43,567 nucleotides of DNA from UBA3071 sp965369635 (GCA_965369635.1 CBDURC010000001.1:1-43567), one strand, 5' to 3'; shown: positions 9,601-17,057, counted from the first letter of the stretch. Notes: a model not told the origin generated them from the sequence alone. Program-made: numbers and translations.

Positions 9601-9694
9601 AAGCCAACACGAGCAGGAGGTGCAGCGCCAGTATCAGAAACGGTCGCCAGGTTTCAGTGCGGATGGGTATTGACGTCGTATTGCCTCCGCGCAT
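6629..9694 (-). CDS. Glycoside-hydrolase domain fused to O-antigen ligase-like membrane protein
   Basis: A 1021-residue membrane protein. About 17-36 is a membrane anchor. About 64-400 is a TIM-barrel glycosidase-like domain of clan A type, with the acid/base motif IWDEPN (E183) and the nucleophile motif WAVEFGWN (E304). A beta-sandwich follows to about 520. After that come many helices with the Wzy_C/WaaL signature: a periplasmic loop rich in Arg/Trp, FTQGTSFIRLRLWRGAVNM, and LSHPHNVILDFWTRLGLLG containing the conserved His-Pro-His-Asn. Ligases of this fold join polysaccharide to a carrier. The fused glycosidase may trim or recognise the same glycan. The ATG at 9694 is preferred; ATGs at 9751 (AGGAGGAGG 13 nt upstream) or 9808 would add 19 or 38 residues. 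A loop at 7698-7723 encodes an imperfect CACGCAT repeat. Confidence 0.82.
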   Translation of the reverse strand: MRGGNTTSIPIRTETWRPFLILALHLLLVLAFVGAGSGLWRSARWAARGVTYGPPPAITPAVHERLGVNVALEQYDDAGLAAALDDLQAADLNWLRQRFPWADIELQPDQFEWATWDRIVQTVAQQDLHLIAVLDTSPAWARAEADASNRFAPPRERADFGHFAAAFARRYGEMVDFYQIWDEPNIAPHWGARSADPADYLGLLREGFVQVKAADPTAWVLLGGLAPTVETGGANLSDITYLDQLYRIGAAEWFDIAAAKPYGFNAGPDDPLLSPDVLNFGRIALVREVMERHNDAHTPLWAVEFGWNAPPPGWAGAPSIWGQVNEATQADYIVGAFERARRDWPWLGLMFWASYHPDVAPDDAHWGFALVDQARQPRPALTTLSEAASEAPLLPPGIHAPDHPALRYRGNWQITAEAADVSQNGDTLEFAFLGTRLDLDIQRGPYWAYFAVSVDGQPANALPRDGDGKTNLTLYDPLSAHERVTLARGLDDGLHQARIVATGGWGQWAIRRIIVSREQSPGQTWLLGGLGLLALLTIANGVRLACRPATRESLRWVGKRLGTVAARFHCLDERWQVACVVAAAALFAFSPWLVLDLLSLSLLALLLALRFDLVLPLIAFAIPLFLRPKTILGRQFSHVEIFTLLGTVLLAFHWLRRRITHHEPRMANLDWPVLAFVAVSALSLLTARNTGVAQREFRVVILESALFYLLISRAQRGDGKPLSLWPLMDGLVLGALAVSAVGLWQLATGQGRVDVEGVWRVRALYGSPNNLGLYLDRIVPLLGAVMAYGRTRWRRWAYGLLMIPIGLACIVTFSKGALLLGLPAAVLFLGLAGSLAGGSMKRRRPLVIALAFLLVAGLAMMPLFHTERFAGLFDFTQGTSFIRLRLWRGAVNMALDHPWLGVGLDNFLYEYRTRYVLPAAWEELNLSHPHNVILDFWTRLGLLGLAVGLWLVVAGFRTGWRAWRRTANADRRAPLLGLLASLVATAAHGLIDNSIFLVDLAFIFMLTLGVFRREHRGENEV
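7698..7723. repeat. Short degenerate repeat inside ligase gene
   Basis: Imperfect units ATGCGTG/GTTCGTG/ATGCGTG/ATGCG (opposite strand ATCACGCATCACG) fall in an inter-helix loop of the ligase domain. They encode ITHHEPRM and keep the frame. They resemble the intergenic degenerate repeats elsewhere in the window. Confidence 0.45.
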
Positions 9695-9835
9695 AGTCTC
9701 GAAATCGTACCACAGAATCGCCGTTTTGGGAAACGGGGATAGCATCTTCATTTGCGCAAACCCGCCTCCTCCTGTAAAATGCATAGTAGGTGAAACGCGA
9801 AGCGCCAAGCGCCCCTACTCAAAGAAGCGGAAGCC

Positions 9836-9885
9836 ATCAGCGGATGAATCGGATAGGATGCGAGAGAGTCCGCTCGATCCGCTGA
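9836..9885. repeat. Imperfect palindrome in divergent intergenic region
   Basis: TCAGCGGAT (9837-9845) is repeated inverted as ATCCGCTGA (9877-9885) in the 255-bp space between the ligase and the beta-helix-like gene. The 13-mer ATCAGCGGATGAA at 9836 recurs inverted at 21798-21810 before rodA, so this is a dispersed element. The rest of the gap holds a GC-rich stretch with GTAGGGGCG on the minus strand and no clear promoter. Confidence 0.5.
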
Positions 9886-9949
9886 CGATCTTGTGGTGTC
9901 TCAGAGGCATCGCAAAGTGCAAAGCGCCAGACGCAGGAGGAGGCCGACG

Positions 9950-10465
9950 ATGGGCGAGGAAGCCAACCATGAAGAGCAAGAGACTGTAACGGTGGAAGGC
10001 GAAGAACTCAGGGACGTCCAGGCGGAGACGGTGCACCTGTACCAGAGCGGGGCGAGGACGATCACCGCCAAGCAGGTGACCGTGGAGCAGGGCAGCGTGC
10101 GGCGCATCGAGGCGGAGACGGTCAGCCTGACCCAGGGCGGCGTGCAGACCATCCAGGCTGGACAGGTCGAGTTGCAGCAAGGCGGGGCTGTATCGGTGCG
10201 CAGCGAGGATGTGCGGTTCACTCAAGGCGGAGCGATCGTTGTCGCCGGAGAGGCCGTGAGCCTGAGCGACTCGATGACCATGGTGGTTGTGGGCGACCAG
10301 GTGAGGATCGAGAACAGTCGCGCGCTGCTGCTGCTGGCCGGTTCCGTCGAGGGGGACGTGCAGACCGTCCTTGATAGGGAGACGGCCATCGCCTTCGGCG
10401 CTGCCGCCGGCCTGATCTGTGGCCTGTTCTGCCTGTTGAAGGGATTGCTCAGCCGCAGGGAGTAG
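9950..10465 (+). CDS. Repetitive, probably beta-helical membrane-anchored protein
   Basis: A 171-residue protein with no name I recognise. Residues about 18-125 consist of about seven short repeats of 15-16 residues of the form [ED]xVxLxQGGxxxIxAxxV (for example ETVSLTQGGVQTIQAGQVE). Regular alternation of Val/Ile with Gly and Gln fits a beta-helix or bactofilin-like filament. About 140-165 is hydrophobic (AIAFGAAAGLICGLFCLL), followed by a basic RRE tail, so the protein is probably anchored by its C-terminus. The start at 9950 has a strong AGGAGGAGG 6 nt upstream (9935-9943). The next gene starts 11 bp after its stop and is also a membrane protein, so they form a pair. A polymer-forming surface or scaffold role is inference. 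Confidence 0.65.
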   Translation: MGEEANHEEQETVTVEGEELRDVQAETVHLYQSGARTITAKQVTVEQGSVRRIEAETVSLTQGGVQTIQAGQVELQQGGAVSVRSEDVRFTQGGAIVVAGEAVSLSDSMTMVVVGDQVRIENSRALLLLAGSVEGDVQTVLDRETAIAFGAAAGLICGLFCLLKGLLSRRE

Positions 10466-10476
10466 GTGAAAGGGGG

Positions 10477-10863
10477 ATGACCATGGCGAGCAGTAGATAC
10501 GCTGGCGACCGGGCCGCGAAGTGGATGCGTTGGGTTGCCCGTGGGATAGGCACGCTGGCCGCAGTATTCTGGCCGCTCGCCTTGTTGGCCAGCGCGATCG
10601 GTGAGGCGATCGGGGGCGAATTCGAGCGGTCGCTGGAAGGGGCGATGCTGGCAGCGCTGGTGATCGTTGCGGTGGTCGGTGTTGCCATCGCCTGGCGGCG
10701 GGAAGCGATCGGTGGGGCGATAGCGGTCATCGCCGGCGTTGCCCTGTGCATCTTCGCCTACGTCACCGCCGGCGCCAGGGAGGGCTTGGCCATGGCGGTT
10801 TCCGGTGGGCCCTTCCTGTTGGCCGGCGTTCTGTTCCTCGCCAGTAGGTGGCGATCCCGGTGA
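10477..10863 (+). CDS. Small four-helix membrane protein
   Basis: 128 residues, almost wholly hydrophobic, with four predicted helices at about 19-42, 54-72, 76-96 and 102-122. The N-terminal AAKWMRWVARGIGTLAAVF resembles small DUF7670-type membrane proteins (inference from pattern only). The start ATG has a purine-rich GAAAGGGGG upstream and follows the beta-helix-like gene by 11 bp, so the two are cotranscribed. There are no catalytic or transport motifs. A structural or accessory role next to the repeat protein is possible. Confidence 0.7.
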   Translation: MTMASSRYAGDRAAKWMRWVARGIGTLAAVFWPLALLASAIGEAIGGEFERSLEGAMLAALVIVAVVGVAIAWRREAIGGAIAVIAGVALCIFAYVTAGAREGLAMAVSGGPFLLAGVLFLASRWRSR

Positions 10864-10903
10864 GCGGGTGTGGTGTGGTACGAACTTGATGTGACATTGC
10901 CTG

Positions 10904-10932
10904 GCTATCGTCGGGGAATCTGGTTCGATAGC
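10904..10932. repeat. Inverted repeat upstream of L25
   Basis: GCTATCG (10904-10910) pairs with CGATAGC (10926-10932) around a 15-nt loop in the 142-bp leader of the L25 gene. It could end the preceding pair of genes or regulate L25; the stem is short and no U-tract follows. Confidence 0.35.
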
Positions 10933-11005
10933 GTCGGATGGGAGTAGCTGTCGATACTCATAGTCGTGATGACGAATCTTGTTGAGATAAGGAGTAGCTC
11001 GGAGA

Positions 11006-11683
11006 ATGACCACATTGGAATTGCAAGCTGAACCCCGCACTACTGTGGGGCGGAGGCTGAAGACACTGCGAGACCAGGGCTACGTGCCTTCTGTGCTCTA
11101 TGGGCATGGCATCTCCTCGCAACCGTTACAGGTCGAGGAACGGGCACTGAGGTTGCTGTTGGCGCGCGGTGGAGCGCACAACATTGTCTCTCTCTCCATC
11201 GCTGGCACAAAGGAATCGCACATGGTGCTAGTGCGCGAGATCCAGCGTGATCCCCTGAAGCCACTTGTACTGCATGTGGACTTCTATCGCGTGGTGATGA
11301 CGGAGAAACTGCAGGCTCATGTGCCCCTGGTCATCGTTGGTGAATCGCCAGCTGTTGTCGATGGCTTGGGTGCGTTGGTGCAGAACCTGGACAGCGTGGA
11401 GGTAGAGTGTCTGCCGGGTGATCTGCCGTCATCCTTTGAGGTGGACATAAGCGTCCTGGAGCGCACGGACCAGAACGTCACCGTTGGCGACATCGCGTCG
11501 CCCCAGGGGGTGGAGATTCTGGACGCTCCGGAAACGGTCATCATCAGCGTAGCCATCGCACGCGTGCTGGAGGAGGAAGAGGAGGCGGAAGTGGAGATCG
11601 CTGTTCCTGAGCCGGAGGACGTTGAGGTCGTGGCCAAGGGCAGGGCGGCGAAGGGCATCGAAGGGGAATCCGAGGAAGATTAG
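11006..11683 (+). CDS. rplY: 50S ribosomal protein L25 (CTC family)
   Basis: A 225-residue long-form L25 that binds 5S rRNA. The N-terminal RNA-binding domain (about 1-92) has the characteristic TTVGRRLKTLRDQGYVPSVLYGHG and the HVDFYRV segment at its end. The C-terminal TL5/CTC domain (about 95-190) has VPLVIVGESPAV and LDSVEVECLPGDLPSSFEVD. The protein ends in a very acidic tail (EEEEEAEVE through ESEED). AAGGAG lies 11 nt before the ATG. It is monocistronic, as the strong terminator at 11702-11725 follows directly. The long form is usual in many bacteria outside the gamma-proteobacteria. Confidence 0.95.
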   Translation: MTTLELQAEPRTTVGRRLKTLRDQGYVPSVLYGHGISSQPLQVEERALRLLLARGGAHNIVSLSIAGTKESHMVLVREIQRDPLKPLVLHVDFYRVVMTEKLQAHVPLVIVGESPAVVDGLGALVQNLDSVEVECLPGDLPSSFEVDISVLERTDQNVTVGDIASPQGVEILDAPETVIISVAIARVLEEEEEAEVEIAVPEPEDVEVVAKGRAAKGIEGESEED

Positions 11684-11701
11684 CTAGATCTGGCTCTGCG
11701 T

Positions 11702-11725
11702 GGGGGCAGCCACATGGCTGCCCCC
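11702..11725. terminator. Bidirectional terminator between L25 and M23 peptidase
   Basis: An 11-bp perfect GC-rich stem (GGGGGCAGCCA at 11702-11712 with 11715-11725) is followed on the plus strand by T-rich sequence (TATGTCCTATTCTTC). It lies between the convergent ends of L25 and the peptidase gene and can serve both. Confidence 0.8.
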
Positions 11726-11731
11726 TATGTC

Positions 11732-12841
11732 CTATTCTTCGTTCTCAATCTGCGGCATAACCTCCCGCGTCCACTGCAAGGGATCCACAGCCACGTCTCC
11801 CACCCGCAGCTCCCAGTGCAAGTGGTCGCCAGTGGATAACCCCGTGCTCCCCACGCGGCCCAGTGGATCGCCCTGCGCTACCTCATCCCCTTCCTCGACG
11901 AATATCCGCCACAGGTGCCAGTAGCCACTGTGCACGCCCGCGCCATGATCGAGGATCAGCGCATTGCCACGTACGGTCAGTTGTTCGGCCAGGACGACTT
12001 GGCCCGCTGCAGGCGCCAGCACCAGCGCGCCCTGCTTCGCTCCGTAGTCCACCCCGGCGTGATAGCTGCTCACTGGACCGCCGTTGTACGACCGTCGCTG
12101 CCCGAAGAGGGAGGTCACAGACCACATCGGGCGTACTGGGATAGCAAAGTGCCCCTGCCACAGGGGCTCTGGAGCGCTCACGGCCCAGATTGCCGCCAGT
12201 CGCTCCCGCTCGCGCCGCAGCAACTCGGGATCCAGCAGCCTGCTCGTTGCTGGCGACAGATAGATGTGCCCGGTGTCGAAGTCCCCTGCCTGCACGAGGA
12301 CGCCGGCGCTTGACGTCCACTGCTTGCCGTGGTCATCCAGCGCTTCCAGGGCCAGGGAATGCGGCCCTGGAAGCGCCAGCGCGTGCACCCCTGCCAGCGC
12401 CCAGTAGCGCCACTCACCTCCAGTGTCTGCCTCCTCGGTGACCCAGTGCAGCGCATGGTCATCGAACGTCCCTGTCAGAGTCAGTGGTCTGCTGGCTTCT
12501 ACAGCTATCGTCCACGTCTGCCCCTGGATCGGCGCTTCCGACGGCATACACAGTGCGATGATGGGTTCCGGCAGCGTTGCGGGGAACTCAATGGCTGGCC
12601 GCGGGATCAGCAATCGCTCACCGACGGAGATCAAGTCGGGGTTCGAGAGATCGTTGGCGGCCGCGACCGCTTCCACAGAGGTGCCGTAGCGCGCCGCCAG
12701 CTCGCCCAACGTATCACCCGGCCGAACGGTGTGAATTATTCCCGCAATGGGGAGCGGCGCCGCCAAGGCAAGTGGCGCTGACAGCAGCAACAGGCTCAGA
12801 AGAAGCCACACCGTCGCAGCGCAGTGCCGCCCGCGTTTCAT
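11732..12841 (-). CDS. LysM and M23 peptidase domain exported protein
   Basis: 369 residues. About 1-28 is a signal peptide. LysM, about 35-80 (HTVRPGDTLGELAARYGTS...), binds peptidoglycan. A middle region of about 90-230 has no clear family. The M23 metallopeptidase domain is about 235-355. Zinc and catalytic residues are visible: H261 and D265 in YHAGVDYG, H309 in YWHL (usually YSHL), and H340 and H342 in DHLHWEL. All expected His/Asp residues are present, so it should be an active endopeptidase cutting peptide cross-links in the wall. Its ATGA start overlaps the hpt stop, which suggests translational coupling with a housekeeping purine-salvage gene. Confidence 0.92.
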   Translation of the reverse strand: MKRGRHCAATVWLLLSLLLLSAPLALAAPLPIAGIIHTVRPGDTLGELAARYGTSVEAVAAANDLSNPDLISVGERLLIPRPAIEFPATLPEPIIALCMPSEAPIQGQTWTIAVEASRPLTLTGTFDDHALHWVTEEADTGGEWRYWALAGVHALALPGPHSLALEALDDHGKQWTSSAGVLVQAGDFDTGHIYLSPATSRLLDPELLRRERERLAAIWAVSAPEPLWQGHFAIPVRPMWSVTSLFGQRRSYNGGPVSSYHAGVDYGAKQGALVLAPAAGQVVLAEQLTVRGNALILDHGAGVHSGYWHLWRIFVEEGDEVAQGDPLGRVGSTGLSTGDHLHWELRVGDVAVDPLQWTREVMPQIENEE

Positions 12842-13410
12842 ACGCGTCCCTCCACGGATTCCCGACTCGACGCTGCTATGTATTCGGGCTTCAGCGCGGC
12901 GATGTAGGGTTGGTTGCGGTGAAGCTGGCGGAGGTCGAGGCCGTAGCCGAAAACGAACCTGTTGGGGATGTCGAAGCCGACGTAGTCCAGAGGGACCTCG
13001 ATCACTCGGCGGCTGGGCTTGTTGAGTAATGTGCAGACACGCAGGCTCGCCGGACGGCGGGCCTGCAGTATGCGCAGCAGGTAGTCCATCGTGCGGCCTG
13101 TGTCCACTATGTCCTCGACGATAAGAACGTTGCGGCCACCGATTGGCTCATCCAGGTCTTTGAGGATGCGCACTACTCCCGTGGTCTCAGTACTGTGGCC
13201 GTAGGAAGAAGTGGCCATGAAGTCAATGGCATGGGGTACGCTGATGTGGCGCATCAAGTCGGTCAGGAAGAGGACGCCTCCCTTGAGCACGGCGATGAGC
13301 AGCAAGTCCTGGCCCTTGTAGTCAGCGCTGATCTGCTGTCCCAGTTCAGCCACGCGCGATTGGATCTCTTCGGAGGTGATGAGGATGTCAGCTATGTCGC
13401 TGATCGGCAT
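12838..13410 (-). CDS. hpt: Hypoxanthine phosphoribosyltransferase
   Basis: 190 residues of a cytoplasmic type I phosphoribosyltransferase for purine salvage (hypoxanthine or guanine plus PRPP to IMP or GMP). The PRPP loop VLIVEDIVDTGRT has its acidic pair at 99-100. VLKGGVLFLTDL forms the pyrophosphate loop, SSYG is the flexible catalytic loop, and YVGFDIPNRFVFGYGLD is the purine-binding end typical of Hpt. The ATG at 13410 was chosen for its ACGGAGG 8 nt upstream; a longer form would run into the preceding gene. It lies 23 bp after that gene and overlaps the peptidase start, in a three-gene operon. Confidence 0.95.
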   Translation of the reverse strand: MPISDIADILITSEEIQSRVAELGQQISADYKGQDLLLIAVLKGGVLFLTDLMRHISVPHAIDFMATSSYGHSTETTGVVRILKDLDEPIGGRNVLIVEDIVDTGRTMDYLLRILQARRPASLRVCTLLNKPSRRVIEVPLDYVGFDIPNRFVFGYGLDLRQLHRNQPYIAALKPEYIAASSRESVEGRV

Positions 13411-13433
13411 GTGGTAAGCCTCCGTGATGATTT

Positions 13434-13967
13434 CTACAGCGAGATGCCTGTGATACGCCAGCGTTGGCGGCCACGCGGCCGCTGCCACCAGCGTGACCAG
13501 GGCAAACCCCAGGCCCAGGCCATACCATCGTGTGCCGCATCGCCGAGGTAGAAGGTCGCCTGGTGAGCCTCACTCCCACGCTGTAGCGCCACCTCCACGC
13601 GAGCGGCAAAAGCATCGTAGCCATCGGGGAGCTGTATCGGCTCGCAGCAGTGGCTCCAGTAAGTAGCCGGCCCGACCTGAACCTGCGCCCCTGGCACGAG
13701 CGATGCCAGTTCCTTCACCTGCACTCGCTGCTTGCCTGCGCGCTGGGCTATCCAGGCGTCATCTCCAGGCGGATACCCTGGCAGCGTTACCGCCCACCAC
13801 TGCAGCGCTCCCGCTACGTCGCCCGCGTCCAGGGCCTCGAGGCAGGAAGCGACCACGGCATCGGGCGCTGCTGCCGCCGCAGGCCAGAAGTGCATGGCCA
13901 GGGCCAGGACGGCTAGCAAGACAGCACTGCTCAGCAGGCAGGCGAGGATCAGCCTCGGCGCTCTCAT
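13434..13967 (-). CDS. Putative exported protein of unknown function
   Basis: 177 residues from the ATG at 13967. A hydrophobic segment at about 6-33 is a signal peptide or N-terminal anchor. The rest is a soluble domain beginning DAVVASCLEALDAGDVAGALQWWA, which resembles the first helices of an NTF2-like fold, followed by strands and a Trp/Arg-rich end. Two adjacent Cys (HCCEP) are visible. It is the first gene of the operon with hpt and the M23 peptidase and follows the promoter at 14064-14092. An envelope role is inferred only from its neighbours. Confidence 0.7.
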   Translation of the reverse strand: MRAPRLILACLLSSAVLLAVLALAMHFWPAAAAAPDAVVASCLEALDAGDVAGALQWWAVTLPGYPPGDDAWIAQRAGKQRVQVKELASLVPGAQVQVGPATYWSHCCEPIQLPDGYDAFAARVEVALQRGSEAHQATFYLGDAAHDGMAWAWGLPWSRWWQRPRGRQRWRITGISL

Positions 13968-13970
13968 GCC

Positions 13971-14010
13971 TCTGCCACCTCCCTCTGCCACCACTTCTCA
14001 TCTGCCACCT
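13971..14010. repeat. Three short TCTGCCACC repeats
   Basis: TCTGCCACC occurs at 13971, 13984 and 14001, so the minus strand leader of the exported-protein gene contains GGTGGCAGA three times with uneven spacing. The nearest copy overlaps its probable ribosome-binding region. Confidence 0.5.
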
Positions 14011-14063
14011 CTTCTCAGATGAAGACCAGAATGCACTGCTTCGGCGGGAAGCGTCTCCTGAGC

Positions 14064-14092
14064 ATTTTACCTCACCTTACCGGTCTCGGCAA
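14064..14092 (-). promoter_or_regulatory. Promoter of the exported protein-hpt-M23 operon
   Basis: On the minus strand TTGCCG (14087-14092) and TAAAAT (14064-14069) are separated by 17 bp, with 4/6 and 5/6 consensus matches. The leader to the ATG at 13967 is about 90 nt and contains the GGTGGCAGA repeats. Confidence 0.55.
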
Positions 14093-14115
14093 GCCGCTGG
14101 CGGAACATGGGCGAC

Positions 14116-14173
14116 CGTAGTAGCGACTTCAGTCGCTTTCGCAGCGGGAATCACGACTGAAGTTGTCACTACG
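14116..14173. repeat. 58-bp imperfect palindrome, dispersed element copy A
   Basis: It begins CGTAGTAGCGACTTCAGTC and ends GACTGAAGTTGTCACTACG, so the ends are inverted repeats with a few mismatches. The same element, inverted, is at 32311-32367. It lies between the rlmI stop and the promoter of the next minus-strand operon. No gene is encoded in it. Confidence 0.8.
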
Positions 14174-14203
14174 TGTCCCCAACACCATACGTTCATGCCG
14201 TCG

Positions 14204-15406
14204 TCACCAGACTCTGCATATGAAGCCCTTGAGATATGCCCCCTGGGGGAAGGACAGCAGAACGGGGTGATCGGGCGGCTGCCCCAGCCACTCCAGGATC
14301 TGCACGTCTCGTCCGGCGTCCACACTCGCTCCAAAGACCACCTTTTGGAACAGGTCCGCTGAGATCAGGCCGGAGCAGGAGAAAGTGGCGAGGATGCCAC
14401 CCGGACGCAGAAGTTTCAGTGCCAGTAGGTTGATGTCCTTGTAGCCTCGGGTGGCCGATTGGATCTGCCTTTTCGTGTGGGCGAACTTGGGCGGGTCGAG
14501 GATGATCAGATCGAACTGCTGCTCCGTGTCGCGGAAGCTGCGCAGTACTCCAAACACGTCGCCGGCGATCTGTTCTGCTTGGCAGTCCGGATCGAAGCCA
14601 TTGAGCGCCAGGTTGCCCTCGGCCAGTTCCAGTGCCTCGAACGAACTCTCGACGTTGGTCACGTGCTTCGCGCCCATGGCCAGCGTGTAGACGGCGAAAG
14701 CGCCCGTGTAGGCGAACGCGTTGAGCACTTCCTTCTCGGCTGCGTAGGCCGCAACGCGTTGCCGGTTCTCCCGCTGATCCAGGTAGAAGCCGGTTTTCTG
14801 TCCTGCGGTGATGTCTACGGAGAAGCGATGGCCATGTTCCCGTATTTCCGTCAGGGGCGGAGGCATCTTGCCCGCCAGCAGGCCAGCGTACGGCTCCAGC
14901 CCCTCCTTGTGGCGCACGGCCACATCGCTTCGCTCGTAGATGCCTCGTGGCTTCTTCATCTCGTGCACCATCCCCATCAGCAGTTCGATGATGGTCTTCT
15001 TCTTCCGCTCGATGCCCGCGGTCAGAAACTGCGCCACCAGCCAGTCACCGTAGCGATCCACTACCAGCCCGGGCAGCCCGTCGCTCTCAGCGTGCACCAG
15101 CCGGTAGGCGGTGGTCTCGGGGTCAGCGGCCAGCGCAGCGCGGCTGGCGATGGCGCGCTGCAACCGCCGTTTCCAGAAGTCTCGGTCGATCTGCTCCTTG
15201 GCGTCCCAGGTCAGCAGCCGCACGGTGATCTGAGAGCGGCGGTTGAGGTAGCCGCGGGCCAGCCACTCGTCGGTGGCACTGACTACGTCCACCACATCAC
15301 CATCGGCAGCTTCTCCTTCGATGCGCCGAATGGCGCCGGAGAAAAGCCAGGGGTGACGGTTGATGACTGGTTTCTCTCTGCCGGGTTTCAGGAGCACTCT
15401 GGCCAT
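14204..15406 (-). CDS. rlmI: 23S rRNA m5C methyltransferase, RlmI-like, with PUA domain
   Basis: 400 residues. An N-terminal PUA RNA-binding domain (about 1-75, with NRHPWLFSGAIRRIEG) precedes a class I SAM methyltransferase. Typical RlmI/YccW segments are present: GQKTGFYLDQRENR, the SAM-binding VLNAFAYTGAFAVYTLAMGA, DPPKFA at 304-309, and FSCSG at 342-346 with the candidate catalytic Cys at 344. RlmI makes m5C1962 in 23S rRNA of E. coli; the exact target here is inferred. It starts 77 bp after the tilS stop, so both RNA-modifying genes may share the tilS promoter. Confidence 0.9.
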   Translation of the reverse strand: MARVLLKPGREKPVINRHPWLFSGAIRRIEGEAADGDVVDVVSATDEWLARGYLNRRSQITVRLLTWDAKEQIDRDFWKRRLQRAIASRAALAADPETTAYRLVHAESDGLPGLVVDRYGDWLVAQFLTAGIERKKKTIIELLMGMVHEMKKPRGIYERSDVAVRHKEGLEPYAGLLAGKMPPPLTEIREHGHRFSVDITAGQKTGFYLDQRENRQRVAAYAAEKEVLNAFAYTGAFAVYTLAMGAKHVTNVESSFEALELAEGNLALNGFDPDCQAEQIAGDVFGVLRSFRDTEQQFDLIILDPPKFAHTKRQIQSATRGYKDINLLALKLLRPGGILATFSCSGLISADLFQKVVFGASVDAGRDVQILEWLGQPPDHPVLLSFPQGAYLKGFICRVW

Positions 15407-15483
15407 GTATGCCCTCCTCAGGATCGGTCAAGCAACATGCAGCGCACAACATCGTGTGACCTGCTGCGTACTGCGTGTTCCGT

Positions 15484-16986
15484 CTACCGTGCGCCTCGCG
15501 TCAGCCTGTGGAAGCGCAGTTGCAGCACACGCTGCGTGGCTGCCGTGACCCGCGTCCGTTCGTCCTGCCGATAGCCTACCACCCAGGCGATGCCTGATCG
15601 GCCGACCAGCAGCGGCCAGCGGCTGCGCAACTCCCGCGGCAGCTTGACGTTGATCATGAAAGCGGAGAGCTCAGCAGTCCGGCCGCCCATGCCCAGTGGC
15701 TGAAAGCGGTCGCCCGGCTGCCTGGGCCGCAGATGCAGCTCAACGCCCGCTTCCTCAGCGTCCAGGAAGGCCTGCCAGCGGTCGGCGTTTACCTCCCATC
15801 CGGCTGGCAGTTCCGCGTGTGTCAGCAGGGTGGTCTCGACACGCCAGTCCGTATTGGGCATGGTGACGGCGCCGGGGACAGGTAACATGAGCTGCGGCGC
15901 GTGCAGCAGCGGAAGATTGGGCGGCGACGGTTCGTACTCCTCCTCCGCGACCACCAGGCAATCGTAGCCGAGTGTGAGCATAAGCCCTTGGGGCAACGTG
16001 GCCTGCGCTCCAGTGGACTTCTCCCGCGCCAGCCACAAAGCGTCCTCGATGTGCACGAAGCTGACGTTGCGCAAGCTGTGCCGCAACCGGTGCACTGCCT
16101 CGCGCAACGTGGCTCTTTGCAGGCTGCGTGGCAGGGCCCTCCATGCCGTCAAGTCGAACTCGACGGATCTCTCGCCTTCGGCGATGACCGATTGCGTCCA
16201 GGCCTGTTCGAGCGAGGCTCGCAGCAGAGCGTAGTCGTCGGCGATGACTCTTGCCGAGCGGCGAAGGATGTCTCGCACCTGCGGATTGTATGTTTCCAGT
16301 AGGGGCAGGAGCTTGTGGCGCAACCGGTTGCGGTGTAAGGTCGTATCCAGATTGGAACGGTCGAAGCGGGGTTGCAGACCGTGTGCCAGGCAGTAAGCTT
16401 CGATCTGAGAGCGTGGGACTTCCAGAAGTGGACGGACCAACCGCAGCCCGCAGGTATCCGGTTGCTCACCAGCGGGCAGCAGCGGTAGTCGCAGCGTGTC
16501 CAGTGGGGTCACCGGCAGCATCCCCCGCAGGCCTGCCAGGCCTGCGCCTCGAAGCCAGTGCATGAGCACCGTCTCGGTCTGGTCGTCACCATTGTGCCCC
16601 ACGGCGATGGTGTGCGCTCCGATTTGCCGGGCAACGCGGGCCAGGAAAGCGTAACGGGCCTGGCGAGCGATCTCTTCCAAGGCGATGCCCGGCCTGGCAG
16701 CCAGCGCGGGCACATTCACCCTCTCCACAGTGCAGGGCAACTCCCAGGCTGCAGCGGTCTTGCGCACGAAGGCTGCGTCAGCGTCCGCTTCGGCGCCGCG
16801 AATCCCGTGATGGAGATGTGCCACGTGAAGCTGAAGCCCGTATTCGGACCCTGACTGGTGCAGGACGTGCAACAGGCACAGAGAATCCGGGCCGCCTGAA
16901 ACCCCGACCACCAGCTTTTCACCGATGGTGAACAACTGGTGTCGCTCAATAGTACGTCGCACCCAGGTCAATAGATCTCGCTTCAC
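15484..16986 (-). CDS. tilS: tRNA(Ile)-lysidine synthetase
   Basis: 500 residues from GTG at 16986. TilS converts C34 of the CAU anticodon tRNA(Ile) to lysidine using ATP, which is essential for reading AUA. The PP-loop SGGPDS is at about 30-35, with HLHHGIRGAEADADAAFVR and AVGHNGDDQTETVLMHWLRGAGLAGLRGM in the N-type ATPase domain. The C-terminal domain (about 400-480) has PGDRFQPLGMGG and the conserved KLPRELRSRWPLLVG. GTG at 16986 has GAGG 7 nt upstream. ATG at 17010 would add eight residues but has no such site and abuts an inverted repeat. Either start is possible. It is divergent from mreB. Confidence 0.93.
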   Translation of the reverse strand: MKRDLLTWVRRTIERHQLFTIGEKLVVGVSGGPDSLCLLHVLHQSGSEYGLQLHVAHLHHGIRGAEADADAAFVRKTAAAWELPCTVERVNVPALAARPGIALEEIARQARYAFLARVARQIGAHTIAVGHNGDDQTETVLMHWLRGAGLAGLRGMLPVTPLDTLRLPLLPAGEQPDTCGLRLVRPLLEVPRSQIEAYCLAHGLQPRFDRSNLDTTLHRNRLRHKLLPLLETYNPQVRDILRRSARVIADDYALLRASLEQAWTQSVIAEGERSVEFDLTAWRALPRSLQRATLREAVHRLRHSLRNVSFVHIEDALWLAREKSTGAQATLPQGLMLTLGYDCLVVAEEEYEPSPPNLPLLHAPQLMLPVPGAVTMPNTDWRVETTLLTHAELPAGWEVNADRWQAFLDAEEAGVELHLRPRQPGDRFQPLGMGGRTAELSAFMINVKLPRELRSRWPLLVGRSGIAWVVGYRQDERTRVTAATQRVLQLRFHRLTRGAR

Positions 16987-17011
16987 GGTTGAGCCTCGCG
17001 CGGTTGCCATT

Positions 17012-17057
17012 AGGTACCAGGGCGTTCTTGATCACTGGGCACTGATTCCTGGTACCT
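17012..17057. repeat. Inverted repeat in the tilS leader
   Basis: AGGTACCAGG (17012-17021) and CCTGGTACCT (17048-17057) form a perfect 10-bp stem with a 26-nt loop. It lies between the tilS -10 box and its start, so it is transcribed in the tilS leader. Confidence 0.6.

Noticed and set aside
14459..15574. 371-codon plus-strand frame
   Set aside because: It mirrors the rlmI-like gene and the start of tilS and shows no family motif.
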